Assembly: GCA_947044405.1 (NCBI GenBank)
Contig: CAMRHE010000333.1
Coordinates: 372,001 to 436,000, forward strand
Length of the DNA: 64,000 bases
Reading direction: 5' to 3'
From: Leptodactylus fallax
Lineage: Eukaryota; Chordata; Amphibia; Anura; Leptodactylidae
The notes beneath the pieces were generated by a model. It was not told the DNA's origin, did not search any database, and worked only from the letters and a program-made list of their open reading frames with translations. The position numbers were made by a program, and so were the translations under genes. Shown here piece by piece: positions 12,639 to 23,289 of the stretch (positions within the stretch are counted from its first letter, which is position 1; every line of letters begins with the position of its first letter).

Positions 12639-13433
12639 TGTGAAAGATCCTCAGTGCGCCAACACCACTTTGGCCACACCTGAGTCTTCTTTCATATAAA
12701 AACCACACTCAGCGCCAGTGAGTGCTGGGTCCACAAGATAAATACAAGACAAGCTTTCTAAATTTTATATATTTATTAACCCCTAAATGGGTCGGTATTA
12801 ACATCTAACACATGCAGTTCAGAACAGTTACTAGTTACAATATAAAGTGCTTAAAATAAAAGGTAATAAAGGTGAAATAATTACTTTACCACGCATCTCC
12901 TTGATGTGGCTCTATAATCCAACACTCACACATGCTCTGTCATGTGTGAATAACCAGTGGAGGCTTCTCAGCATTTGGCATCAATACAATAATCCAGTCT
13001 GCATGCTCTTTACAGTCGTCTGTCTGTAATATCCTGTAGTCTCAGCACAATCTCTTCCCATTGCCTCTTACCTCATCTTTTATACCCTATATGCCACCTC
13101 CCAGAATGAGGTCACCGGCGGCAGCAAGTCTGATTGAATAATGCACTCAATTCCAGATTTTTTGTATAGCGCTGAGACCAAGTGGAATGATACAATGTTA
13201 TCAACCAGGTCTGATCTATCTGCACAATGCATGTTTCTTTGATCACTCAGGGCTGTATAGGAATACAATGGAGCCCTGCTGGGATGGATACAAAGCCCTA
13301 TTGTTCCAGTGTTGCCACTACTGCCAATATACACCTAGGATTATAGCTGCGCACCTTATGAGTAAAGAGATACGCTACCCAGAGACCAAAATACAGCTTT
13401 GAGTTATAGCCATATTTAAGCAGAATCATCATA
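12639..13433 (-). mobile_element. LTR copy C (solo, minus strand) inside hAT-1
   Basis: This is the same family as 5419-6243, nearly full length and inverted. It starts with the complement of the LTR 3' end (TGTGAAAGATCC) and ends AATCATCATA, where other copies have TCACA, so the terminal base is mutated. Exact target duplications are not clear: GTCTG occurs at 12636-12640 and 13434-13438 but is offset by two bases from the expected left boundary. Its position shows that this LTR family was active after hAT-1 existed. Confidence 0.75.
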
Positions 13434-13535
13434 GTCTGTATCACAGCTCCCTCACTATAATCTTGCACATATGTGTAGTGCTCCATGGCCATGTCATTCC
13501 CCATACAGTACTGTGCATGAACTGGCCATGGGACT

Positions 13536-13735
13536 ATTATTTATAAGGGTAACTATTATTTATGAGGGGACTATTATTTATAAGGGAGCAGTATTATTTT
13601 TACAGGGTGACTGTTAGTGATAAGGGGGAATATTACTGATACAGGGCACTATTTATCATTTATAAGGGAGCTATTATTAATAAAGGTGTAAGATTATTTA
13701 TAAGCAGGGACTATTATTTATAAGGAGGCGCTATA
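13536..13735. repeat. Short degenerate tandem repeat in hAT-1
   Basis: About ten imperfect copies of an A/T-rich unit like ggactattatttataag, 16-20 bp apart, lie between the LTR and the right end of hAT-1. No coding potential is seen. Confidence 0.6.
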
Positions 13736-13955
13736 ATAACTGATGACTGGGTGCAAAAATCTAATAGGTGGTACAAAGGTGTTCATTTGAATTGTGTGTT
13801 GTAAAATGGGGCTTGTTATTACTTTTTTGTTGCCAGAAAGGAGGCATTATTATAGGGGTTGCCACTGGAAGATGATTGTGTTGTTTGCATATCAGCATTT
13901 GGGGCCCCGCTTTTAATTTTTGCCCAGGGCCCCACTTTGTCTAAAACCGGCCCTG

Positions 13956-16900
13956 GATGTGGGGTGCATGTTGTACCCTGGGGGACTAAGAGATGTGGAG
14001 TGCACGGTGTTCCGTGGGGGGGTAGAGATGTTGTGTGCATGGTGTAATGTGGGGGGGAGAGATTTTGGGGGAAGAGATGTGGGGTGCGCTGTGTACCGTA
14101 GGGGGAGCGATGGGGGGCACGGGCCGGGGGAGAAAGAGAGTGGGGGCACGGGATGTGGGGGGGAGAGTGTGGGGGGGAAAAGATGTGTGGGCACAGTGTA
14201 CCGTGGGGGGAGAGATCTGGGGGGAAGAGATGTGGGGGAAGAGATGTGGGGGGGGGGTGGTTGGGGGCACTGTGTACTGTGGGGGGGAGAGATGTGGAGG
14301 GGAAGAGATGTGCGGTGCATGGTGTAATGTGGAAGGGAGAGATGTGGGGAAAGAATAGATGTGGGGTGCACGGTGTATTATGGTGGGGAGAGATCTAGGG
14401 GGAAGAGATGTGGGGGGGAAGAGATGAGTGGTGCACGGTGTACTTTGGGGGGGAGAGATGTGGGATGCATGCTGTAGTTTGGGGGGGAGAGATGTGGGGT
14501 GCACGGTGTACTGTGGTGGGGAGAGAAGTGGGGGCGAAGAGATGTGGGGTGCACGGTATACCGTGGGGGGGAGGGATGGGATGTGGGGTGCATGGTGTAC
14601 CGTGGTGGGGGAGAGATGTTGGGGGGAAGAGATGTGGGGTTCATGGTGTACCGTGGGGGGGGAGAGATGTGGGGGGGAAGAGATGTGGTGTGCACGGTGT
14701 ACCGTGAGGGGGGAGAGATGTGGGGTGCACGGTGCACCGGGGGGAGGGAGATGTGGGCTGCACGGTGTATTGTGGGGGGAGAGATTTGGGGTGGACTGTG
14801 TACTGTGGGGAGAAGAGATGTGGGGGGGATGAGATGTGGGGTGCACGGTATACCCTGGGGGAATAAGAGATGTGGAGTGCACGGAGTACCGTGGGGGGGG
14901 TAGAGATGTGGTGTGCATGGTGTAATGTAAAGAGAGGTGAGGGGGAAGAGATGTGGGGTGCGCTGTGTACTGTAGGGGAGGAGCGATGTGGGGTGCACGG
15001 TGTACCGTGGGGGGGAGAGTTGTGGGGTGCACTTTGTACCGTAGGGTTGGAGAGATGTGGGGAGCACGGAGTATCGTGGGGGGAAAGAGATGTGGGGTGC
15101 ACGATGTACCATGGGGGGAGAGATTTTGGGTTCATGGTGTACCGTGGGGGGAGAGATGTTGGGGTGGAAGAGATGTGGGGTTCACGGTGTACCATGGGGG
15201 CTAGAGATGGGATGTGAGGTGCACGGTGTACCTTGGGGGGAAGAAATGTGGGGTGCATGGTGTACCGTGGGGGGGAGAGATGTGGGGTGCACGGTGTACT
15301 GTGGGGGGGGTGAGATGTGGGGGGAAGAGATATGGGGTGCACGGTGTACCGGGGGGGGATAGATGTGGGGGGAAGGGATGTGGGGTGCACAGTGTACCGA
15401 GGGGGGGAAGGGATGTGGGGTGCATGGTGTACCGTGGGGGAGAGACATTTGGGGTGCACGGTGTCCTGTTGGGGGGAGAGAGGTGGGGTTAACAGTGTAC
15501 CATAGGGGAAGATAGATGTGGGGTGCATGGTATACCGTGGGGGGGAGAGATGGGATGTGGGGTGCACGTGTACGTAGGGGGGGGGGTGAGATGTGGGGGG
15601 GAAAGAGATGTGGGGTGTACAGTGTACCGTGAGGGGGGAGAGATGTGGGGTGCACGGTGTACTGTGGGGGGGGGGGGGAAGAAATGTGGGGTGCACGGTT
15701 TACCGTGGTGGGGGAGGGATGTGCACAGTTTACCGTGGGGGGGGAGAGATGTGGGGTGCACGTTGTAATGCGGGGGGAGAGATGTGGGGAAGGAAGAGAT
15801 GTGGGGTGCATGGTGTACCATGGGGGGAGAGATCTGGGGGGGAGAGATGTTGGGAGAAGAGATGTGGGGTGCACGGTGTACTGTGGGGGGGAGAGATGTT
15901 GGGGGAAGAGATGTGGGGTGCACGGTGTACTGTGATGGCGAGAGATATAGGGGGAAGAGATGTGGGGTGCACGGTGTACTGTGGGGGGGAGAGATGTGGG
16001 GGGAAGAAATGTGGGGTGCACGGTTTACCGTGGGGGGGAGGGATGTGCACAGTTTACCGTGGGGGGAGAGATGTGGGGTGCACGTTGTAATGTGGGGGGG
16101 AGAGATGTGGGGAAGGAAGAGATGTGGGGTGCACGGTGTACCATGGGGGGAGAGATCTGGGGGGGAGAGATGTTGGGAGAAGAGATGTGGGGTGCATGGT
16201 GTACTGTGGGGGGGAGAGATGTTGGGGGAAGAGATGTGGGGTGCACGGTGTACTGTGAGGGCGAGAGATATAGGGGGAAGAGATGTGGGGTGCACGGTGT
16301 AATGTGTGGGGGATAGATGTGGGGGAAGAATAGATGTGGGGTGCATGGTGTACCATGGGGGGAAGAGATCTGGGGGGGAAGAGATCTGGGGCGGAAGAGA
16401 TGTGGAGTGCACGGTGTACTGTAGGGGGGGAAAGATGTGGGTGCACGGTGTAGTTTTGGGGGGGGGAGATAAGGGCTGCACAGTGTACTATGGGGGGGGG
16501 AGAAATCTGGGGGAGAAGAGATGTGGGAGGGAAGAGATGTGGGGTGCACTGTGTACTGTTGCTGGGGAGAGATGTGGGGTGCACGGTGTACTGTGGGGGG
16601 CAGAGTTGTTGGGGGAAGAGATGTGGGGTGCACGGTGTACCGTGGGGGGGAGAGATGTGGGGTGCACGGTGTACTGTGGGGGGGAGAGATGTGGGGGAGA
16701 TGAGATGTGGGATGCACGGTGTCCGTGCGGGAGAGTGATGGGATGTGGGGTGCACGGTGTACCGTGGTGGGGAGAGATGTTGGGGGAGAAGAGATGTGGG
16801 GTGCACGGTGTACCGGGGGGGAAGAGATGTGGGGTGCACGGTGTAGTTTGGGGAGAAGAGATGTGGGGTGCACGGTGTATCGTGGGGAGGAAGAGATGTG

Positions 16901-17335
16901 GGGTGCACGGTGTACCGTGGGGGGGGAGAGATTTGGGTTCACGATGTACCGTGGGGGGAGAGATGTTGAGGTGGAAGAGATATGGGGTTTACGGTGCACC
17001 ATGGGAGGTAGAGATGGGATGTGGGGTGCATGGTGTACCATGGGGGGGAAGAAATGTGGGATGCACAGTGTACTGTAGGGGGGGAGAGATGTCGGGTGCA
17101 CCATGTACTTTGGGGGAGAGATGTGGGGTGCACGGTGTACCTTGGGGGGGTAAGAAATGTGGAGTGCACGGTTTACTGTAGGGGGTGAGAGTGGGGCGCA
17201 TGGTGTAACGTGGGGGGTAGAGATGTGGGGTGCATGGTGTAACGTTGGGGGGTAGAGATGTGGGGTGCATGGTGTAACGTTGGGGGAGAGAGGTGTTGGG
17301 TGCACGGTTTACTGTGGGGGGAGAGATGCAGGGGG
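13956..17335. repeat. G-rich ~32-bp satellite, block 4
   Basis: The array resumes exactly at the hAT-1 target duplication and runs to an LTR remnant. Composite units (long TGCACGG unit plus one or two gggaagagatgtggg half-units) dominate, as in the second half of block 3. Long stretches near 15780-16320 are locally duplicated, with almost identical segments about 295 bp apart (for example 15780-15900 and 16085-16200). This indicates recent amplification of a higher-order unit. Confidence 0.95.
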
Positions 17336-17398
17336 TGTGATGATTCCACTTAAATATGGCTATAACTCAAAGATGTATATTGATCTCTGGGTAGCGTA
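17336..17398 (+). mobile_element. LTR remnant (copy D), first ~62 bp
   Basis: TGTGATGATTCC and the following segment, including TATGGCTATAACTC and CTCTGGGTAGCG, match the LTR start seen complementarily in copy C. Homology stops at about 17398. It abuts the satellite on its left, so it marks the right edge of the array. Confidence 0.7.
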
Positions 17399-17809
17399 AT
17401 TGATCAAGTGCTACAAAACATCCTCTCACTATGTTGCAAGAATGGTCACCGATCTTATTTACTTCCTTTGAGGCCACTCATTTAATCAAACTCTTCTGTA
17501 GCTTCGCAGCCTTGGTTATTACAGTTTACCCTCATCTCTCTGGGGATTGAACCAGCATCTTACATGGGATGTTACCTTTGTAGCCGCTGAGCATAGCCAC
17601 AGGCTCTAACCCCTGTTCCACTGCAGAACTTGACAGTCTGTGCCATTACCAGCTTTATGAGAGCAGTGTTTGGCCGGCTCAGTACAGGAGCAGAGGAGAG
17701 GATGCAGATTTAGCTTTATAATGCTGGTAATGGCACAGGCCATCACATCCTGCAATAGAGAAGGGGGTAGAGGCTGCAGAAACACCCAGAGGCTACAAAG
17801 GTAGCACCC
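17399..17809. other. Unassigned intergenic sequence
   Basis: I see no open frame, RNA gene or terminal repeat here. The middle part shows an imperfect inverted relation between TGCCATTACCAGC (about 17640) and GCTGGTAATGGCA (about 17723), so a foldback repeat spanning about 17590-17760 is possible. Confidence 0.4.
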
Positions 17810-18592
17810 AATCTTACAAGTCCTTTAGCCCACTAGGATTTAGCATTCTTATATAGAGCAGACTAAATGCTAGTGTACAGAAGGACATTGTCCTTTAGCC
17901 CACTAGGATTTAGCATTCTTATATAGAGCAGGCTAAATTCTAATGGGCAAAGGGACCTGGTCCTTCTGCTCAAAACTAGCTATATGTAGTGGGCAAAGGG
18001 ACCTGATCCTTTAGCCCACTAGGATTTAGCATTCTCATATAGAGCAGGCTAAATGCTAGTGGACAGTAGGACCTAGTCCTTTAGCCCACTAGGATTTAGC
18101 ATTCTCATATAGAGCAGGCTAAATGCTAGTGGACAGTAGGACCTGGTCCTTTAGCCCACTAGGATTTAGCATTCTCATATAGAGCAGGCTAAATTCTAGT
18201 GGGCAAAGGGACCTGGTCCTTCTGCTCAAAACTAGAAATCGCTAGGGACAAAGGGACCTGGTCCTTCTACTCAAAACTAGCTATGTCTAGTGGCCAAAGG
18301 GACCTGGTCCTTGTGCTCAAAACTAGCTATATGTAGTGGGCAAAGGGACATGGTCCTTTAGCCCACTACGAATTAGCATTTTCATATAGAGCAGGCTACA
18401 TTCTAGTGGGAAGAGGGACCTGGTCCTTTAGCCCACTAGGATTTTGCATTCTCATATAGAACGGGCTAAATTCTAGTGGACAGAGGGACCTGGTCATTTA
18501 GCCCACTAGGATTTAGCACTCTTATATAGAGCAGGCTAAATGCTAGTGGACAGAAGGACCTGGTCCTTTAGACCACTAGGATTTAGACTCAA
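17810..18592. repeat. 70-bp minisatellite
   Basis: About ten copies of a unit containing cctttagcccactaggattt, agcattctcatatagagcag and gctaaatgctagtggacag. Adjacent copies at 18061 and 18131 are exactly 70 bp apart. Some copies are shortened and carry the variant cttctgctcaaaactagc. Each unit contains an inverted pair (TAGCCCACTAGGATTTAG / CTAAATGCTAGTGG), so single units can fold. Confidence 0.9.
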
Positions 18593-18952
18593 CCCACACA
18601 CTACACTGTGCGCCCCGCATCTCTCCATGTTCCTCCATTACACGGGATCAGGGTCGGACTGGCCCACCGGGGAAATGGTGAATTCCCCGGTGGGCCCCGA
18701 GCCCCGACTATTAGTCCACATTTTACCAATGTACATGCATTGGTCAGGTGCCCGATCTGGATGGTCAGGGGCCCGATCAGGCCCCTGACCAATGCATTTA
18801 CATTGACAAAATGTGGATTAGTAATAGTCAGGGGCCGGACTTTACTACCATAAAGATGGCCACTGCCGGCGAAGCACAGCGGCGGGAGACTGTCCCTACC
18901 TTGTTATGGGCCCGCCTCCTGAAGCCTGAATCCTGATTGACAGCTGCTGGAG

Positions 18953-19057
18953 CCAATCAAATTGCAGCACTTTGCTTCAAGCGTCAATGACGTCATGGCA
19001 CTGTGCCCGGCGGCGGGATTCAGCAGAGGAGCCCAGAACAACAGTGTGAAGGTAAGT
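18953..19057 (+). promoter_or_regulatory. CCAAT / TGACGTCA promoter-like segment and splice donor of hAT-2
   Basis: CCAAT at 18953-18957, a perfect CRE at 18988-18995 and a consensus donor AAG|GTAAGT at 19052-19057 lie about 300-400 bp inside the element. The order matches hAT-1. A first noncoding exon spliced to the downstream transposase exon would explain the arrangement. Confidence 0.4.
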
Positions 19058-19859
19058 ACTGTTTACCACACACACAAAACAACTTTTCCCCCTATTTTGC
19101 CCCGAAATCTTTCAGCTTCACTGACCCCTCTGAGAACTACAACCCCCAGCAGCTCCAAATGCTACCTAAGTTGCAGAAACCGCTGAGGACTTTTCTGTCC
19201 GTCACTTTCAGTTTGAAAATGGTGGACACCGGCGGACCTCATTATAATGGGGTCTGCCGGTGTCTGTGTGTAACCGCCATGTTAACAGTCCGCCTCTCAG
19301 TCATTCGGGTCCCGTGGCGGACCTGTATGACAAAGAACTTGCCGCAGATGTGAACCTAGCATAAGGCTATGGCTACACTACAACTTCCATCATGGGACTC
19401 TTTCACACGTTAGTGCATGGAGTCGCATTAGGACCCTCAGGTTGCAATGCGACTCCATTCACTAGCATGAGTGAAGGGGTTACAAGGCAACATGGTGATC
19501 CGCATGACGGGAGTCACGGCTTATTCATCAAAAACAATGTTTTCCACCTGCCGGAGTTTTGCGCCTAATTTAGAATGAGGTGCGCACATAAATTAGTCGT
19601 GTCTTCCAGAGTCCGTGCACCTAAACAGAACTCCACACCAGCTCCTTGCTGACGTAGATCTCTGGCATCATTAACACTAGAAAACTGAAGTAAATGATGA
19701 TAAAATGACAGGGCCAGAAAAGTGATGTGCAAAACTCAAAAGTCTCAATTTTTTTTGCAAAAATTTTCACTTGCACAAAATAATTGTTACTTTTTTAATG
19801 GCTTGTACATCACTTTTTTTTTTTTTTAGCACACAAGCTGTGTTAAATCAGCCCCATTT

Positions 19860-20035
19860 ATTTATTTATTTATTTACTATGCTTACTTGTATAGCGCCAT
19901 CATATTCCGCAGCGCTTTACAGACATTGACAGGCATATGTAGATTGTGAGCCCTATATGGGACAGTAACTGTCAATGTCTGTAAAGCGCTGTGGAATATG
20001 ATGGCGCTATATAAGTAAGAAAAATAAATAAATAA
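19860..20035. repeat. Inverted pair of LINE/SINE-like tails
   Basis: Two copies of a 3' tail (core ATTCCGCAGCGCTTTACAGAC, then GGCGCTATATAAGTAAG and an AAATAAATAAAT run) face each other, tail outward. A third copy lies at 48995-49130. Such a (TAAA)n-ended tail near a tRNA- or CR1-like core is a common amphibian SINE/LINE 3' end; I cannot assign the family. Confidence 0.6.
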
Positions 20036-20040
20036 ATAGT

Positions 20041-20114
20041 ATTTACACTGTACAAATAGGATGCATGATGTTAAAAAAAAAATGTCATGCATCCTATTCG
20101 TACAGTGTAAATAC
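20041..20114. repeat. Near-perfect 35-bp palindrome
   Basis: ATTTACACTGTACAAATAGG and the following bases are repeated as the complement after a short A-rich centre (gttaaaaaaaaaatg). Wider inverted matches (TGTGTTAAATCAGCCCCA near 19831 and TGGGGTTGATTTAACACG near 20116) suggest that a palindromic MITE of about 310 bp (19828-20140) was split by the LINE/SINE tails. Confidence 0.6.
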
Positions 20115-20175
20115 TATGGGGTTGATTTAACACGGCTTATTTATTTATATGGCAGATATAACCTTTTTAACCAAC

Positions 20176-20622
20176 CCCCAATACAATATAATTTTGTCAA
20201 TATATTGTAAATTTTTTTTTTTTTTTTTTTATGCCAGGGAAGGTGAAAAAAAAACAAAAAAATACCCTACTCACCTGTCCCCGATGCTGCTGTGTCCTCC
20301 CAGTGCAGTCTGATCTTGCTACTTGGCTGTCTTCTGGCTGTGACGTCCCAGCTCCCTTCCGCTGAGGTCGACGATTGGCCTCGGCGGTCACATGACTACT
20401 TAGGTCAAGCAGCGGCCTACAGAAGGGATCCGGGGACGTCACAGATAGTGGCTGCGGATTGGCCTTAGCAGTCATGTGTTGTGGGGACATGCGCCAACAG
20501 AGCTGCAGGACTGGGGGGCACACGAGCATCGGGGACAGGTGAATGTGTTTTTTTTTTCTTTTTTTTTTCACCTCTCCCACTCTAATTAAAAAATACATTT
20601 TTGCCTGGACAACCCCTTTAAA
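20176..20622. mobile_element. Palindromic MITE with TTAA-type end (copy 1)
   Basis: The right end is GCCTGGACAACCCCTTTAA. The interior has the family hallmarks: CTCACCTGTCCCCG, GTGACGTCCC and CGATTGGCCTC, followed by their inverted counterparts GGGGACAGGTGA and GGATTGGCC. The left end is degenerate. TTAA target sites are typical of piggyBac and Kolobok transposons; no transposase is present. Confidence 0.6.
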
Positions 20623-20644
20623 GGGATTATCCACATTATCCATG

Positions 20645-20960
20645 GTTCCGGGACGAGCTGGGTATCATCCAATACCCAGCTGTCTAAAGAGACAGTGGCC
20701 CTTCCCACCCTTGTAATGTCAGGCTGCTGCTGCTTGTTATATCCGGCTGGTTATGAGAAATTGGGGGGACCCTATGTCGTTTTTTTTTCCAATTATAAAG
20801 CAGCATAGGGTCCCCCCAATATTTCTGAACCAGACAGATATAACAAGCAGTAGCCTGATATTACTAGGGTGGGAAGGGCCACGGTGTTTGCCCCTTGCCC
20901 CTTCCCAGTCTAATAATACCAACCTGCGACGGCTGTCTTTAGACAGTCGGGTATTGGACG
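20645..20960. repeat. Foldback element, ~315 bp
   Basis: The arms ACCCAGCTGTCTAAAGAGAC..GGCCCTTCCCACCC and GGGTGGGAAGGGCCAC..GTCTTTAGACAG are inverted around a centre near 20785 (CCCTATGTCG..AGCATAGGG). No coding capacity. It directly follows the TTAA MITE. Confidence 0.65.
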
Positions 20961-21754
20961 ATACTCAACTCTTTTTGCTGTTAGGTACCGAGGTAATAAT
21001 CGGAGGGTTAGTTAGCGCTAGAATATTCACCAGCTGACACAAAGCCACACCTTAGTAATGGATGCTGTCTATCAGACAGTTGCCATTACTAAGAGGGTAA
21101 GAAAGTATTTAAAAAAAAACTCGAGACATGAGAGAAATTTTTTTTATTGAAATAAACCCCCCCCCAGACAACCCTCTTTGACAATTTTATTAAATAATTA
21201 AAAAAAAACAAAATGATGATCATCGATGGAGTCCAACGAATCTGACATAATCCAATGGATCATCGTAACCTGAAAGAGAAAAAACACAGCATAATAAAAA
21301 AAAAAATTATACTCACCTACAGCTGTTTTCTTTCATCTGTCTTCTGTGGTAAAATAGAAACTGGCTTCTATTCTGGTGCGGGGGATCTGGAGATGAGAAA
21401 GAATTCTGTCTCATCTCAAAGGTTTGTGCCCCAGAATGAGCTAATGAAGGGACTCCTAAGCTACAGAAGAGCCCCGTGACCCGGAGTAACACAATCACAT
21501 TGGGGGTTGGGAGAAGCAGGAGCTGACAAGCTATTCATATGAATTGACAGACGTCTCATGCATTCACAGCAGGCACTGCCCGGTAATTCATTTGCATTTA
21601 CAAGCAACTCCTGCAAAGGGGGGGGGGGGCAATGCAGGCGCAAAATATCACTCCTGCATCGCTCCACATCTGAAGCAATATAAGTGTGAAAAATGGACAG
21701 CACAAGAATGATGTTTTTTTACAGATAATACATGGACAGAAAAATTAGTTAGTG

Positions 21755-22067
21755 TTAAAGGGGTTGTCCAGAATAACCTGTTTTTGGCAAGGAGGCTGGG
21801 GAAGGTGAAAAAAAAAAACATACTCTCACCTGTCCCCGGTGCTCCGGTGTCTCCCACCGCGGTCCGGTCCTGCTGCTCCCAGGTGACATCCCGGTTACTT
21901 TACTTAGGCCGCTGATTGGCCTCAGGGGTCACATGAGGCGAAGACTTCCTCCTAAACAAGACCCGGGAGGAGCAGGACCAGACCATGGTGGGAGACACTG
22001 GAGCATTGGGGACAGGTTAGTATGGGGTTTTTTTCTTCACCTTCCCCGCCTCCTTGCCAAAAATGGC
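21755..22067. mobile_element. TTAA-type palindromic MITE (copy 2), right end lost
   Basis: It starts TTAAAGGGGTTGTCCAG and carries CTCACCTGTCCCCGGTGCTC, GCTGATTGGCCTC and the inverted GGGGACAGGTTAG. The right arm ends abruptly at about 22067, joining the hAT-2 transposase exon without the expected GGACAACCCC end. A deletion therefore removed both the MITE end and the 5' part of the exon. Confidence 0.65.
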
Positions 22068-22477
22068 TTCCAAGAGAACTACGCCACTTTGAAAAAAACA
22101 TTCCCTTCTGCAATAGATATTATGGAAGCTGATGGTGATAGTGAGGATGACATGAATGATGGAAAACATGTAGCTTGTGAAAACTGCCTGACCTGCTGCT
22201 ATAGACTTTTATATGATCACAACTTGCATTGTGCTGCATATAAAAATCTTTTTGTGGCATATAAAGCGCTCCTTACTCTGGCCTGCACCTTTCCTGTGAA
22301 AGAATGTTTTAAAAAAAAATTGTAAAAAATCGGTTGAGGTCATTGATTGGACAAGAACTTTTAGAATCCCTCATTTTAATGAACATTGAGAGTGATATTT
22401 CCATGTCTTTAGATTATGATGACATTGTTGATCGATTTGCAAACGCATCTTCTGTTCTTCAGAAACTGCTGCTGTAA
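22068..22477 (+). pseudogene. hAT transposase C-terminal exon, frameshifted
   Basis: The first part reads through residues ..VAYKALLTLACTF.. to about 22309. After a run of nine A residues (about 22311-22319) the reading frame moves. It continues as NRLRSLIGQELLESLILMNI.. and DYDDIVDRFA.. to a stop at 22475-22477. The block of L-L-T-L, then L-R-S-x-x-G-Q-E-x-L-x-x-L, then I-E-x-D-I is the dimerisation region of vertebrate hAT transposases (ZMYM/ZBED-like hAT proteins). The DDE catalytic core and DNA-binding zinc finger are absent. One indel in the A run accounts for the frame change. It lies in the sense orientation of hAT-2, 745 bp from its right end, as a last exon would. Confidence 0.75.
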
Positions 22478-23289
22478 CCTGGTTGTGTAAAATGGTTTTC
22501 CTTGTGTGTCTTATTATATTAATACTGCTCTATGTAAGGTTAGTTATTTGTATCGTGCATCTAATACATTAAAACTAAGTTTATAGAGAAAGAAAATGGA
22601 AATCCTGACAGGGACAGGTCCATCATATGGCTGATGTTGATGAACCCTTTTGACTGTAATGGGGTCCATCAGTTTTCTACTTTGATGTTTGTCACTTTGC
22701 CTAGCAAAACAAGCCAGCTATCTGCACTATTTTGTCTGTAATGTTTGTTGAACTCTATCTGTGATGTTAATGTCTGTGATGGAGGATAAGTTAATGTTTA
22801 ATTTTATATTATTTATTTGGTTGTGCAATAAAATAATTTTGGTTTGCCTTTCCGTGTATGTGTGTAGAACGTAATATAGTTTGTGTGCTAGGTCTCATGC
22901 CTGAATGTATTTAAGATCTGCATCACACAGATCTCAGATATGCACCATGCATACCCATATATAAAATAAAATACATTTTTCTATTCAAAGACAGTAAACT
23001 AAGGCTCAGCTAAAAGTGATATTTGCATTGATTAAGAGAAAACTCACTTTGATGTAGTGCAAAGGACAATACAGTTCTGTTTCGCACACTGTATTGTGCG
23101 CGCAAATGCACGTTAAATGTGCGTGATGTCAAAATTTGGATGGGCGATATTTCTTATGGCAGTAGGGTGGGCCCCTAGAATCAATCCCACCGGTGGGCCC
23201 TAGGCACCCCAGTCCGACCCTGCACGGGATACAACTTTTCTTAATGTGTATGGACCTTCTCACAAGCAGACACTACTACCCAGTCACAT

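Larger units (their letters stand above)
10371..13955. mobile_element. hAT-type transposon 1 (non-autonomous), 3.6 kb
   Basis: The termini are CAGGGCCGGC at 10371 and CCGGCCCTG ending at 13955, inverted as in hAT transposons. GATGTGGG flanks both ends (10363-10370 and 13956-13963), an 8-bp duplication as hAT transposases make; the same octamer recurs in the satellite, so the duplication alone is weaker evidence than the termini. No transposase reading frame is visible. The interior holds a promoter-like CCAAT/CRE segment, a large minisatellite (10880-12596), an LTR (12639-13433) and a short A/T-rich tandem stretch. It inserted into a pre-existing satellite array and carried no satellite sequence itself. 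Confidence 0.85.
18649..23222 (+). mobile_element. hAT-type transposon 2 (decayed autonomous copy), 4.6 kb
   Basis: The left end is CAGGGTCGGACTGGCCCACC (18649). The right end is CAGTCCGACCCTG, ending at 23222. Both are flanked by CACGGGAT (18641-18648 and 23223-23230), an exact 8-bp target duplication in non-repetitive sequence, which makes this the best-supported DNA transposon boundary in the window. Its 3' part keeps the dimerisation end of a hAT transposase with a frameshift (22068-22477). The rest has been overrun by palindromic MITEs and a LINE/SINE tail. The same family, in opposite orientation, is the hAT-3 insertion at 24715-28104. Confidence 0.9.

Noticed and set aside
11717..12643. 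308-codon frame rich in Gly, Trp and Tyr in hAT-1
   Set aside because: Translation of the minisatellite; no hAT transposase motif is present.
1..17335. CRISPR-like array
   Set aside because: Units are directly adjacent without unique spacers, there are no cas genes and the context is vertebrate.
1..17335. Canonical G-quadruplex array
   Set aside because: G runs are long, but loops between them are usually 8 and 15 bases, outside the standard 1-7 range; local exceptions may exist but I cannot claim an array.
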